NCBI GenBank assembly: GCA_933228895.1
Contig: OW121850.1
Coordinates: forward strand, 30,265,773 to 30,329,772
DNA: 64,000 bases
Reading direction: 5' to 3'
Source of the DNA: Platycnemis pennipes
Taxonomy: Eukaryota; Arthropoda; Insecta; Odonata; Platycnemididae
Positions 49,381 through 61,448 of this stretch are shown in pieces. Position 1 is the stretch's first letter. The number at the start of each line of letters is the position of its first letter. The notes under the pieces were generated by a model. It saw only the letters and a list, made by a program, of their open reading frames with translations, ran no database searches and had not been told where the DNA came from. Made by a program: the position numbers and the translations under genes.

Positions 49381-50870
49381 TTTACCTCTTTCAAATGTTA
49401 GTATCCTTCTGTTCGAAGTATTTGTTAGCTTCTCAGCTTGAAAAGTGTTTTTTACGGTTGAAAAAAATGAAGAGGTGTACAAGAAAAAAAGAGCAAAACG
49501 AGTTCTTTCTCGGCAAATCGTTGATTGCGCCATTAGCGTCTTCGTTTATTTTTCACTCGTCACACCTTTTAACCTTCCCGGTCAGACTCCGTATTCATTA
49601 TGCAAGTTGACGCAATGCGTTAGTTATTTCACCGCTCCACGAGTTTCACACAAGCCTGGATACCCGGTTCTCTGGCGATTTTTCTTCGACCCAAACGCGA
49701 AAATATCCTTTTGCTACGTAAAAATGGTCGCTCATTCATAATCGTGACACATGTCGTCGACGCCATTAAATACTATCGCATGCAATGACGCCAACGAAAC
49801 GGTCCCAAAAGCATGCGAGATTACGTGTCAACATTTTTGCTCAGTAGATAATATTTCGGTTCCCAACCGCGTGAGTGTGGAAAAAGGGCGAAGCACTTTC
49901 GATTTCCGCGGAGAGGAGGCAGAAAAACCGAGGCCACAAAGATCAAAAAGATTTCCAGGACCTTATTTTCCGCGCACACTCGCGCCGAATCGTTCTGCGG
50001 AGGATTTGCGTTCCGTCTCCTCCGAAATACAGAAGAATGGAGAGATGGGTTGAAAAAAACAGCGTGAAGCAACAAGTCGTTAAGGTAACGAACCAGCGAC
50101 CTGCCCGTGGTCAGTTGCCTGAGCGGGGTGGTGAAGTGGGGGAAGTAAAGGAGAAATGGGAGAAGAGGCACCTGAAACAAAGATGGAAGAGAAGTCCTCC
50201 TCTTAGAAACCTAGGTGGGTGAGTGCGGAGGAATTACTTTAAAAAAACAAACGCGAGGGCGTGGTGCGATGAGATAACGAATTCCGAGCCATCTACGTGA
50301 TTCGTCACCGGAATCTCTTACCCCTCTCCATGAGCACGGTCTCAAAAGAGGACGGGAAGCGTTTCACGAGAGGAAGGGAGAAAAAACTTGGAAAAATGAA
50401 GCATTTACGGTGACTTGCAGATGGCGGCGTCCACACCGATCTCTTTTTCACTTTCTCCCATCCGCGCGTATGGGAGAAGATTGCTATAATTACTGCAAAG
50501 TGATCACGCGGACATATAAAAGGAGCCGACGCGATTCCTTTTTTTCCCCACTCTCTCTCCCTCTCTGGTGACCTGCTAGGTCAAGTAGGGGCTTCGAAAC
50601 TGCCTATTTATATTGCAGCGTAGAATTTTTTTCCCAACTCCTTTTTCGGGACTCCGGAAGGAGCAAATTCCATCGACCACCGCTACTTACTTATCCGACC
50701 TGGCTACGCCTTCTTAGCCGGATTCCTGAGCGCTGCCAGCCTGCCCATTGGCGTTTCTCTTCCCGCTTTTTTTCGTTACGTCATTCTACCGATTTCCAAA
50801 CTCAGAATCCATTTTCCCGTCAGCCTGTCATTTTTGCCTTTCTTCTTTTATCCTGCGTGAATCTTAGGGG
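49381..50870. other. GC-balanced region, no assignable gene
   Basis: Overlapping ORFs on both strands between 49445 and 50222 reach 119 codons without domains. CT-rich segments occur near 50545-50570. Possibly regulatory. Confidence 0.35.
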
Positions 50871-53060
50871 ACGGCATTTCATTACCTCTTGCAAGGAAGA
50901 AAAGAGTTGTAATTAGGATTTTCGCTAGTTGGTATTTTTTTTCGACAAATAATTAGAATATTAAAAAATAACCAATCTTAATAGTTTTGACTAAATTGTC
51001 CTCGCGTTCCTGCTTCATGGAAGGGCTCACTAATGTAGTCTACGGCAATTATTTGTCTTAATATACTAATACTAATTCGTATGGAATCCGTTTATTGTGT
51101 TTTCGTTGATCATGAAGACTACCATGAAGGGGTATTTCAGAAACATTTTCCGTCTTGAGATGAGAACTTTATGTAGAGCATGGGAAAGATTTTCTACAAT
51201 AGATGTAGAGTTATGAATGGTATTGGGTAAATGTTAAAAACAAATCTCTTTTCATTTCAATTAAAAATGACGTATTTATCATTTTACTGGATAAGGTTAT
51301 GAATTTGGAGATAGGGAAAGAGTAGCATTAGGGGCTAAAATAACGATACGAAAACCAGAGCATATTTAGCTTACAAGATTTCGGAGATGAAAGAAAATGT
51401 ATATACTGAGTGTCACGGTTATTATTTCATTTTAAATTTTTTACTTCATGTGGCCACTATTTAAAATATTACTTTTATAATCTTCCGAGTTTTTATAGAG
51501 GGACATGACTTGGGTGCATACTCATATTTAGTAGTTTTCATGTCTCATATTTTTTTACAATTTACCTTTTCAGCAATGAAAGTCAGAATAGTTCCTAGTT
51601 TTGTATAATGCTGTGCATAGATAATAGCTCTTTCTTTCCACGTTTGTATGTGGTTGTGTCCCTCTGACATTCATGCAGCAGTTGATATATGGCCAGTATT
51701 CACTCTATCTTGTTCACAGCGCTTTTCGTAGCCTGCCTTATTCACCTATGGCGTAGTTTGTACGGCGTAGTTTGTCTTATCAAAAAACTACTTCCTTTCA
51801 ATCGTTCGGTATCCTTAACTCTTTTTCGATACTTTTCTACCATTGTATAATGAATGAAAAAATAATGAAAACGAATGAAACTCTTCCACATAATATTAAT
51901 TTTTACTTCCTGACCGATTTTAACCGTTTTGAATCATTATCAAGGGTTCAAAGGATACAGATCCTTGACAGTGACACAAAATCGTTAAAACCGGTCCCAA
52001 TTTATAAAAATGAGACAGTCAGTTCAAATTTATGTATGTACCCAGCTCCAAATAGTACACCCGATAGCGGTTGTCTTTATTCCCATTGCTGGCAATCTTG
52101 TTTACTCTGCTTTAACTACCTCAATTGTCCCATTGCTGAAAGTTTTTAGGAATGCAGGTAGTAAGACTGGCTTTGTGTCAAACAAAATGTACACCTAAAA
52201 CCTGATATTCAGGGTATATTTATACCTACTTTATAATATTAAAAAAAAAATAAATGAAACTTCGCTGCAAATATTTTTGCTCTACCTTTTTCCAAGATCT
52301 TGTTGAACTCCTGATTCAGTGAAAAGGCCATTGACGTGAGATATTCTCGCAGCATGTCAGCATGGGTGGGAAACTAAGGATCGTTCTGTTCAAAAACTCT
52401 CCGATAGGAGGACTTCCTGCGGTGTTGAAACGCTTAACTTTCGCCGCGGCACGATTTCCGCCACTGGCTGTGTCTGGATGTGTGTGTGGCCAGTTAGTGT
52501 ATGTCTTACGGAGACTCCCGACCGTATTAACAACCACTCTCCTTAACTGTTCCTAGTCCCCCTCCCTCCCTCCACCGTCGCTCTTACTCCACCTCAATAC
52601 CTCTCATCCGTATCTAATAATGGAATTGCTTGAGCTAAGTGCTACTCTGGTCTTTTAATTACCCAAGATGTTCACAGTACCTCTTTGTTTTCGTGAAGCC
52701 TATCTCGTTTGATGTCCACTATTTATCCTTAGTAGAAGTAAAACGCTAACTAGCCTTTTATCGCGAAAACTTTCAATTGTTCCTTAGATCTACGTTGGGT
52801 TCTCGAACTCATTTAATCTTTGATGTACAAATTACTTTTGTCAACATTGCAAATTCAACTACGAGTATATTAATATATGATAACCTCAGCATTAGCTGGC
52901 ATTCCTAGTTTTGTCTCAAAATTACTTCACATATAGAGAACTCTTTATCATATTTCCATTCCAAAGTAGAAACTGAAATACAGTGCTTCCGCAGTCATCT
53001 ACATTTACATATCGTACAATTCATTAACAGGGAATGTGGAAAGGTTTCGGTATTTTTTCG
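50871..53060. other. AT-rich non-coding DNA
   Basis: No supported feature. A 125-codon frame at 51772-52149 looks arbitrary. Confidence 0.5.
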
Positions 53061-53543
53061 CTATTAACAAATAATGCTTAATTAGAATAGCATGGATTTT
53101 TCACACTATTTTAACTCGGAATTAGACCTGATCGCAAATAAGCTTTTTAATTTAAATCTTCAGCATTGAAGGAAAATCCTACGTAAACAAGTAATGCTTA
53201 ATTAGCCTAGAATGGATTTTTCGGACTATTTTAACCCGGAATTAGACCTGATCGCAAATAACCTTTTTCATTTAAATCTCCAGCATTGAAGGAAAATTCT
53301 ACGTAAACAAGTAATGCTTGATTAGCGTAGAATGGATTTTTCGGACTATTTTAACCCGGAATTAGCCCTGATCGCAAATAAGCTTTTTCATTTAAATATC
53401 CAGCATTGAATGAAAATTCTACGTAAACAAGTGATGCTGAATTAGCGTAGAATGGATTTTTCGGACTATTTTAACTCGGAATTAGACCTGATCGCAACTA
53501 AGCTTCTTCATTTAAATCTCCAGTATTGAAGGAAAATTCTACG
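53061..53543. repeat. 120-bp tandem repeat, four copies
   Basis: Units starting at 53061, 53181, 53301 and 53421 share AATGGATTTTTC, ACTATTTTAACCCGG, AATTAGACCTGATCGC and TTTAAATCTCCAGCATTGAA. The period is exactly 120 with no indels. Units 2-4 are very similar; unit 1 is more diverged at its left edge. The array stops sharply at 53543 against a GC-rich block. It is either a satellite fragment or a local minisatellite. Confidence 0.9.
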
Positions 53544-54189
53544 ACTTCGAGGTGTGAACGATGTTATCCACTTTTGTGTCTTCACTTTCATTCAGGCACC
53601 CGCCTCTCATCGAATTTAGGGTAAAAGAAATCAATGTCAGCGCTCTATCCCTCGGGCAGTGCCTCGTCGTTCACGGTTCGCGCGAGTCTGGAGAAACAAA
53701 TCTGCATATAAATCTAGACCCTGAATCTAGTGATTGCGTGATTAAAGCCGGGGAGGGTATGAATAAATTGGAAAGCGTGGTAATGCGAAATGTTCCACTC
53801 TCATTCCCCCCACGCACGGCAGTGTGCACACTCCGCCTCTCGCCGGCAGCAGCCCAGCCCTTCACTCTCCGCACTCGCTAATCCTCTCCCCTCTAATCTC
53901 TCTCCTCCAGCCCATCATCCAAGGGTGGCCACCGCATCCTCCCCCGCCCCACTCCGCCGCCCCCTCTCCACTCCGCGCGTGCAATTAGGATCAACACGGA
54001 AGAAGAGAGTAGGGGAGGATAGGCAAGGACTCCTTTTCCGTGGCCGCCTCCCGCGGGGGGTCAAAAGACTCATGCAGGAGAGAGCTAAGCGTCTCCATCG
54101 TCTCTCCTCGGTGGTCGCGGTCCGGCGGCGTCACCGTGAGATTCGACGGCGGAGTTTGAAAAGTAGGCGGCGAAAGAGGACCAGGGGTC
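53544..54189. other. GC/CpG-rich island
   Basis: Pyrimidine-rich then CpG-rich DNA (about 53790-54180). The Arg-rich frame of 145 codons here is best explained by composition. Promoter-like, but no start site can be fixed. Confidence 0.35.
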
Positions 54190-54470
54190 GTGTGTCTGAA
54201 ACCGTCGGGATTATCTCGAACGAGTAGCCAAGGAGTCGCGTGGTAAAACACGATTGGTATGCTTGAATCGCTCATTACAATCTCACTCATTTATTACTTG
54301 GGTTTTTCTCATCCCATGATGTTCCAGATGGATAAGAAAAAAATCACCTAAAAACAATGAGGGAAATTGTAACGAGCTATTCAAACGCACCAAAGTTTGC
54401 GAGCCATTCGAGTTTTTATCACGTGACTCCTTGGTTACCTATTCGAGACAGTCCCGCCGATTTCAAACAA
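54190..54470. repeat. inverted repeat, arms of about 100 bp
   Basis: The reverse complement of 54190-54290 matches 54357-54470. Shared are GAGATTGTAA-GAGC-ATTCAA, CACG-GACTCCTTGG and CGAGA-A-TCCCG, with a loop of about 65 bases. The two short ORFs here, on opposite strands, translate to similar peptides only because of this repeat. A MITE or foldback fragment is the likely origin. No target-site duplication seen. Confidence 0.6.
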
Positions 54471-54596
54471 GCCTACGCAGAGCGGATCGCAGAGTTAGTG
54501 GCAGTGTTTCAATACCAGGGGAGCACGCAGCCTTTAGGTGCAAGAAATTTCTGGATTTTCTCCATCCTGATTACTGAACAATATAATATGTAAACA

Positions 54597-54965
54597 AGTA
54601 TTTTAAAAATTGGCTTTTGCCAGGCTGGAAATTTGATTGTTTCGTTACAAGTGTTTCAAAGGGCCTATTGCCATTTTGATTATTTAAAGCGTCATATAAT
54701 TTAACCTGCACTAAATTTTTGAAAATTCCTTACGTTCAGTCATCTTATCGTGGGATGAGGAGATAAATGATAATCCAATTGAGGAAACAGGGTTTTGCAT
54801 TTACGATCTGTCACAGCATAGCATATGCAAAACTTACGTCAGATACGAACTCAAGATATTTCCTTGTATTTTGCCACCTTTTAAATTTAATCAACTCATT
54901 GTCAGTATAGGCTCATTGTTTTCCACTATAGCTTCTGAGTTGAGATGGAATCCATCGAGAAAAAT
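54597..54965 (+). repeat. dispersed repeat, copy 1
   Basis: Diverged direct match to 60392-60760. Shared landmarks in order are TTGGCTT, TTGATTG-TTCGTT, ATGATAATCCAA-TGAGGAAACA, GTCAGATACGAA, TATTTCCTT and TTGTCAGTATAGGC. Family unknown. Confidence 0.6.
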
Positions 54966-57020
54966 TCTTCTTTTAAAGTAAAAGAAAGAAAACTTTGCTC
55001 GAGCTCTAAATATGAAATCTATAGGTCGATATTATATATTACTGGCCGATAAATAAATTGGATATGGGTGGGAATGGGGGCGTTTACTTGGAAACGAAAT
55101 CGCAATTTTGTGCACGAAATCGTTAGATGGAAACGAATAAAGAATTTTCGTGAAAAAATTAATCATCTAACCACAACCATTCACTCATAAATCAAAAATT
55201 AAAATAAACAAAAGGTGACGCCCACCGAAAAAGATGCTTTGATAACATTGACGTCATTTTCCTCCCGTCCTTGATTGCTTTTCGAGGAAGGGAAGGGAGT
55301 GGAGGGGGGTTCTCGGAAGGTCTGCTCGCACAGATGCTGTCGCAACTGCTCCTATGGGCAGAGTTAGCTGTGTGTGTCCCCCCCATTACGATAAGGCGAA
55401 GTAGCTTCGTGGGCTCAGTTGTGATTGGACGAAGTCGTTATACGTCAGAGGTTGCACCACGCCCACAAAGGGTGAAAAACATGTTTTTCGTCGCTTATAA
55501 CTCGAGAAATAACTGATGGATCAAAAAACGGAGAAATGCGGGTCTTTTTATTTTACAAATTCTATCAGATTCGGCAATCAAAAAATATGGCAAACGACCC
55601 CATTCTGGGAAACAGAGAAAGGGTGGAGAGAAACACGACATCGACATTCTAAATTTGCTGTAGATGAAAGGAGTCGAGGGGACCACTTTTTAACGCCCAA
55701 TCGACTTACTGAACTCGAAGTGCTCTCAATGTAGCACTATGGTGTGAATCAGAATACATATGAAATATTTCCACCACGGCCGGCATTTCCACATGAACCA
55801 CTTGGTATGGGTACTCAAGCCACCAATCCCAGCTATGGTGAAGCTTTTGGAAGTTGGCGCTCCTTTTTAAGGCGGTGATCACTTTGAGGGAAGAACCTTC
55901 CTTCAACTAATTATAAAGTGAGAGTGAGTTTTAGAGGCGAAGTGGGAGCCGTTGTGTGGTGAGCGTATTGTACCGTTTATGTTAGCAAGAAATGGTCTTA
56001 ACCACACCAATCATCTGACCTCATAATGGCATATTTAAAAACGGAAAAACCATCAATGAATACGGTATCTAAATCAAAATATTTGGGAAAAAACCAAGCA
56101 AGGAAACTACTACCTCCTCGCGTAGAAGTATCCACTAATAATAGCTCTCATTTATATCTGACCGATTGATCATTATAGAGCTAGAATAGTTATTATGGCT
56201 ACGGTATGGCTATGGCTATGGTACGATAATTATCAAGTTAATTGCGATTGGCAGCTATTTTTATGCCTGTCATATTTTTCAAAATTGAATACTCCACTGC
56301 ATATAAGTATATTTATATTCACCTTTCCCTAAACAACTATATAAAATTCTATAGCTTTTAACCTTTTAGTGGCATATGACTTGGTACACGAAAGGAAAAT
56401 ATGCACAGCCAGCCTAATTCTCTTAATGTATCCACCTTATTTTTTTATTAATTTTCTACTCCATGCTAGTTTGCGCCAAAATCATTGTTTTGCCTTTCTT
56501 CTTTAATCTTTAGTCAGGTTTATAGTGCGTCGAGAACCTTCGGTTTAATTGCTTTACTCTCGCCAATATATTCATTACGCTAAGGTGATGCATATTTGAA
56601 CGCTAATATGCCGTAGTTTGTCGCCTGTAGAGCTGGATATAAAATTAAAAATTTCAATAAACCTTTAAAAATACAATTAAATCTTATATAGCGATGGAAT
56701 TGGATAAAGGAAGATGTAATAATAAATAGAAGAATTGCTTTGGTTAAGTTAGCGTTTCCTCGTAGTAAAGAACTGAAGACAACATTAGAATGGGATGTAC
56801 GAATGAATGGGATGAAGAAAAAGAGATCTACGAAATGGTGGTCGAAGAAAGAGCTGTTCAACCAGGTTGAGTATGAGAGTAAATTGCCGGTATAAATAAG
56901 GTAGAGTGGGTGATTGGAACAGTTGCAGTGAGAGAACGAAACGCTTAAAGTCGCTGTTGAAAGTAGAATGTTGAGTGACGAGGAATGATCAAAGGTATTA
57001 TGGATAGTTCAAAGGGTGGG
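54966..57020. other. mostly AT-rich non-coding DNA with a promoter-like patch
   Basis: At about 55240-55470 a CRE-type site (TGACGTCA), a CCAAT-type element (GATTGGACG), TACGTCAG and CCACGCCC cluster in GC-richer DNA, which may mark a promoter or enhancer. A short GGCTATGGTA tandem lies at about 56190-56223. No gene is supported. Confidence 0.35.
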
Positions 57021-57026
57021 TATGGC

Positions 57027-57216
57027 ATATTTATTTATTTTAATGGACACAAAAACAGCACATACATAGCCTTTTACATCGGGAATTTTAACCTATAACC
57101 GATACATGTATATACATCCATGTGCCAGGTAATGGTAATCCTCCCCGGGCGGGATTCGAACCGCGACCCTGGGATTGACAGGCGAGAGATTTACCCCGCT
57201 GCCGCCGGGGCCGGTA
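57027..57216 (-). repeat. tRNA-Asp-like SINE
   Basis: On the minus strand the head (from about 57214) starts GGCCCCGGC. It has a box-A-like region (GCGGGGTAAATCTC), a CGCCTGTCA anticodon loop identical to tRNA-Asp(GTC), and a good box B (GGTTCGAATCC, about 57163-57153). A tRNA-unrelated body of about 110 bases follows and ends in an AATAAATAAATA tail at 57027. Head, body and tail order fit a tRNA-derived SINE. No target-site duplication is clear. Confidence 0.65.
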
Positions 57217-58104
57217 ATATACCTACTTTAAGGCATAAATAATGTAGGAATCGAACCAATGGAATAAAATACTTAGTAAAGTAGGGAAACTCCATGAAAA
57301 ACTACCCTAGATGTAGGTAACTATAAATTTATCAATATCGCTGAATTTGGAACCAAACTCCTGGGCATGTGCCATTGATACATGCAAATTTACTTTACTT
57401 TCGGATTCGGAGCCACAAAAATTGATTTTGAGACAGGAATAAAAAGAATTACTTCGCTAGAATTCCGGTTATTACACTCGTATGGATGCATTCAAATGTT
57501 TTCTCCCACCCAATTGAATTCTTGCCCTTTAACTTGGAATTTCATTTTCTGAAACGACTCGAGTTCAATGGACGCATTGTTTATTACAATCCAATAGCGA
57601 AGCCGTTTATGATTGCGATATCGAGCGATTTTCAAAATGCTCGTGCATCATCCTTACCTTCCAAGTCGATTAGCGTAATATTGGCCCATTATTTCAATTG
57701 AGTATTCTCGTGACAAAATCTCACTAGCGCTTTTCCGGCGCTTGCCATTTTTTCCGAATGTGCTCAATGAAAGGGTAATATTGACATGCCAGGCGTGATT
57801 ATGCAAGGTAAATAACATCTTATTGGCCTTCGCGACGTGAGGTCATATCACCTCTATTTTCAGCGGTGCTGCATCATCGGGAGGAAATATTAAACTCTCT
57901 TAACCTTTCGTTACCGGCTTCAAGTATCAGGAAAGCCGCAAATCCAAAGATCCGTGTTGTTTTTTCCTTAACCAGATTCACTGGATGGCTTTTCCTTGAA
58001 CAACTTCGTGTATATTTTCTGATAGCACCCATCATTTCGTAAATCTAAGAACACAGTAGAGGATGTCAGGACGCATTCATGGGTTTAGGAACACGTGATC
58101 GTGG
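57217..58104. other. AT-rich non-coding DNA
   Basis: Nothing supported. Confidence 0.5.
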
Positions 58105-58201
58105 CTTTTATTGCATAATATATGTAGTGCATATTTACTGAGAATTCACTCCCTGCCACACAACTTTATGGTGGCTTGTAGGGTATTATGTAGATGTAGA
58201 T
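58105..58201 (+). mobile_element. 3' tail of the LINE family, copy C
   Basis: Matches the last ~100 bases of copies A and B, including CTTTATGGTGGCTTGTAGGG and the GTAGATGTAGAT end. Heavily 5'-truncated. Confidence 0.7.
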
Positions 58202-58299
58202 CATTTCATACGATTCCATCCATGTGTACAAAGTTTATATGAATAAACACAATAACATTATTGTTGATAGAAATTATCCGAGTGAAGACAAGATACTTC

Positions 58300-58450
58300 T
58301 GCTAGACCACAATGAAAAGTACAACTTAGTAAACAACGTCGAAGAATCGGCATCATCAGGACCTGATGATGTTGACTCTTTGACGAAACCGGACGTAACC
58401 ATGAAAATTCTGTAAAATTGTTGCTAAGTTGTACTTTTAATTGTGGACAT
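58300..58450. mobile_element. small foldback with a hammerhead-like core (Penelope-like relic)
   Basis: The left arm (about 58306-58337) and right arm (about 58419-58446) are inverted copies around AAAAGTACAACTTAG. At the centre, CATCATCAGG and CCTGATGATG form a head-to-head palindrome around one base (58351-58371). The plus strand from 58363 reads CTGATGA, U, a 5-bp hairpin (GUUGA/UUGAC with G-U pairs), then GAAAC. The 63-codon frame covering it is a by-product. Confidence 0.5.
58363..58389 (+). ncRNA. hammerhead-like core motif
   Basis: CUGAUGA-U-stem II-GAAAC, with a five-pair stem II and a CUCU loop. Stems I and III unverified. Confidence 0.4.
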
Positions 58451-59179
58451 GAAATTTCACAAAGTTGAGCCTGAAACCATCAACTTCACTTTACTAGATT
58501 GAAAGAATATTTTTTTACTGAGTGGCACAAAGAAATTTTTCTCAGAAAATGAGGCCCTGAGTCCATTATAAAAGATTTTTCAATGGTATAAAGTAAAAAA
58601 GGGAGAAAAAAGTACGCGGAGGATTTCAATATCCCAAGTGAATTATTGCAAAAATTGAGAGATATTTTCCTTTCGAAGCGATAATTTCTGAAAATGGTAG
58701 TCAACGTAAAGCTGGCATAAAGATAGCAACGTAGCATACTTGGCTACAATATAAACGTTGATGTTGCAATTCATACTTTTATAACGTAGGTAAATAAAAA
58801 TATAATATAGTGAAGTATCTACGATTCAATATACATCACGAAAATAGCCCTGCTTTGGAAAATTTGAATATTCCCGTTTTAAAGAAAAATATATGTTCAA
58901 CATGAAATAATGGGAAATTGTTACCACAAATAACTACCAGTTTGGACGATTGTTTTGAAACCTCAGGGTAGAAATTACCGATTGGTGAACACTAGGAATT
59001 ATTCCTTGATTGTTTTCTTGGTGATTCCGATGACATAAAAAGTTCTGGTAGATTTTCAAGTAATACTTTAAATGATTATACACTAGCTCAGCGAATGCAT
59101 GGACGTAGCGCACTTCATAGAGTGTGACTGATATAATTTTCAGAAAACGTATCTCTTTTATGGGTAAATTATGAAGCTC
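58451..59179. other. AT-rich non-coding DNA
   Basis: Nothing supported. Confidence 0.5.
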
Positions 59180-59330
59180 AGGTGATCTCGGTAGCCTGGT
59201 CACTAACGCGGTGGCCAAGCCGGGTCGCAAATTGGAATCCCGCCTCCATAATGTGGGTCTCACTTGATTTAGGATATGGTTCACCTTAGTTGAGCGCACC
59301 TTAAGCCCGATTGCTCATCTATGAATAATG
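59180..59330 (+). repeat. tRNA-derived SINE head (degenerate)
   Basis: Box-A-like GGTAGCCTGGTCACTAACGC (about 59190-59209) is followed by a decayed box B region, GGTCGCAAATTGGAATCCCG, spaced as in tRNA-derived SINEs. The ~90 bases after it may be SINE body. No tail or duplication identified. Confidence 0.4.
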
Positions 59331-59379
59331 CTACTGAATTTTGCACCTCTGTCGCGTGCAAATCAGCGTTTCTCGGTTG

Positions 59380-59750
59380 AGACAGCGTAAGTTCATGAGC
59401 GCTGCCGTTTCAAAAGTCGCAAGTCGAGGGCTCTTTTAGCGCGACCTCTCGCTCTGTCTCCGGGGCGGTGACCTTTGATTTTCCCACTCGATTTGCCCCT
59501 TCACCCGCGATGTCGGGCCCTTCGTGGTGGGGATGTGAAGCAGCCTCGTTGCGCGAGAGTCGAACGGGTGGCGGTCGTCCACGGGAAACGGGGTCGGCCG
59601 TGATTCATGGCTTCCACGCCGCACTGACTCCCTTCCCGACCAAATGCCTTAACGGGGTATGAGGAGACCTCCCTCTCCGCGAAGAACGAGTTTCGCCCAG
59701 GCCGGCGAGGATCTCGCGGACTCGCTCATTTCAGAACTACAAATCATGGG
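59380..59750. other. GC/CpG-rich island
   Basis: A GC-rich patch with short overlapping ORFs, none recognisable. Possible regulatory island. Confidence 0.35.
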
Positions 59751-60391
59751 AGTCTCTCGAAACACTGAGGTAGATCAACCCCCCGTCAACTCGGAACATG
59801 ATGTACTGCACGCGTATCTCGAATTAGGCATTATTATTTCGCTTAACATGGTCTTGTTCACTGTTCAGGAGACTCAATAGGAGTTCTGGTTCCCTTTTAA
59901 GATCCTTAAGGAAGCAATACAACTGCGGTAATTATTTCGTTGCCGGTGAAATCGGGGTTAAAATGGTTTTCCTGCATTGTGGGCAAACATTTTGGAGATG
60001 TGTTTGGCTCCCATATTTTCTACTTTATTTACTCAGTTGCAACCTCTCTATGGCCCATTCTGTATTAATTAATTTGACGTGTTCAATATAAATTTCACCT
60101 CATCTAACTAGTTTAAATGTTGATGATAGTGTACGGAGTATTAAATTATGTTTCTATCAAAGAGGATTTTATATATTTCAAATTAATTTTATTGCATTAT
60201 ACTGAAGATTAACGGATGTAAGTCCTTGTTTCCTTATCTCTTAGTTATAATAGTAATGATTTATGGGAAATTTCTTTCCCGTAGAATTTCTTCAGAAAGA
60301 ATTTTACGAAGGTTGAATGGTGGATTTGATTTTGCATATTAAAGAAAAATTCCTAAAATATATAAAGTACGAAAAATGTAACTACTTATAT
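59751..60391. other. AT-rich non-coding DNA
   Basis: Nothing supported. Confidence 0.5.
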
Positions 60392-60760
60392 CTATTCAAA
60401 ACTTGGCTTCTTTCCAGGCAGGGAATTGATTGCTTCGTTTTTCAAAGAGCTTATTACCATTTTTGATGATTTTAAGCGTTTGAATTGTTCTAATGCTTTG
60501 AAAAACGTTACATTTTTTTCACAACTTAAGTGAAAATGTTAGCCTCATCTAATCGGTGAATGTGGAAATGAATGATAATCCAACTGAGGAAACAAAGTTT
60601 TGTCTCAGCGTAAAAGATGCGAGTCTTCCGTCAGATACGAAATTAAGTTATTTCCTTCCATTCTGACATCTTTTGAGCTCCATCTTTGTCTCACGTTGTC
60701 AGTATAGGCAAGTTATTTTACACTGTGGCTTCCGAGTTCAAAGAGAATCAATTAATCATG
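60392..60760 (+). repeat. dispersed repeat, copy 2
   Basis: Direct, diverged copy of 54597-54965 with the same landmarks in the same order. The ~370-base length and lack of coding suggest a SINE or non-autonomous element family of unknown type. Confidence 0.6.
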
Positions 60761-61448
60761 CTATAATGCGCTGCTAGTGCAAAAAATTGTATCGATACTA
60801 GTTTCATAAAATGCGTGCATCTGATATTTTCAGTTTGTACTGCTCACAGAACGAAGTGGTGAAGTATAAAACTTATGCTTCCACCAAAACGTTTGGCCAA
60901 GCATTTAAAATCGATCCTTAGCGTGATGGAGATAAGTAATCTCAAGGAAACGTATTTAAGAGCGTTTCTTCAAACTTTTTCGCCTAGTGAGCGGTCACGG
61001 ACAGCGTCAGTGCGGAAAGATAATAAGCGGAAGAAGCCTCGCGATTCATTTTTATGACCTTAAAAGATATTCTAAACAACGAAAACATTATCGCAGATCA
61101 TCAGCTTATTACATTATCTTTGATGCAAAGATGGTGCTGAACATTTTGTTAACTCTGCGTGATATAGCATTGGTATCCCTTTTGTTGTTGTTCAAAGTTG
61201 GGGGACACGTAGTTTTTCTTCCCTGTCTATTATCATTTTGATCGAGTACAGCATGCATTGAAATTTGAGCACAATGCACTCTTCCTCAGTTTGTCGCGGA
61301 AAGTTTTGAAAATGTATCTCCTCTACCAAAACTATGACTCATCACAATCATTTTTCTGTTTTAGAAATTATAAGCGGGCCCATATACCTCTCAATAATCA
61401 ATATCCAGGGAACGGTGGTTTGAATGAGTTACAAAAAAAGGGCAACCG
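60761..61448. other. AT-rich non-coding DNA
   Basis: Nothing supported. Confidence 0.5.

Noticed and set aside
53061..53543. CRISPR array
   Set aside because: The 120-bp units are repeated without unique spacers and the genome is eukaryotic; it is a plain tandem repeat.
57150..57216. Functional tRNA-Asp gene
   Set aside because: Extra unrelated body with an A-rich tail, and imperfect D-arm/acceptor pairing; a SINE explains it better.
58224..58415. 63-codon ORF
   Set aside because: It runs through the foldback arms and hammerhead-like core, so it is a by-product of that repeat.
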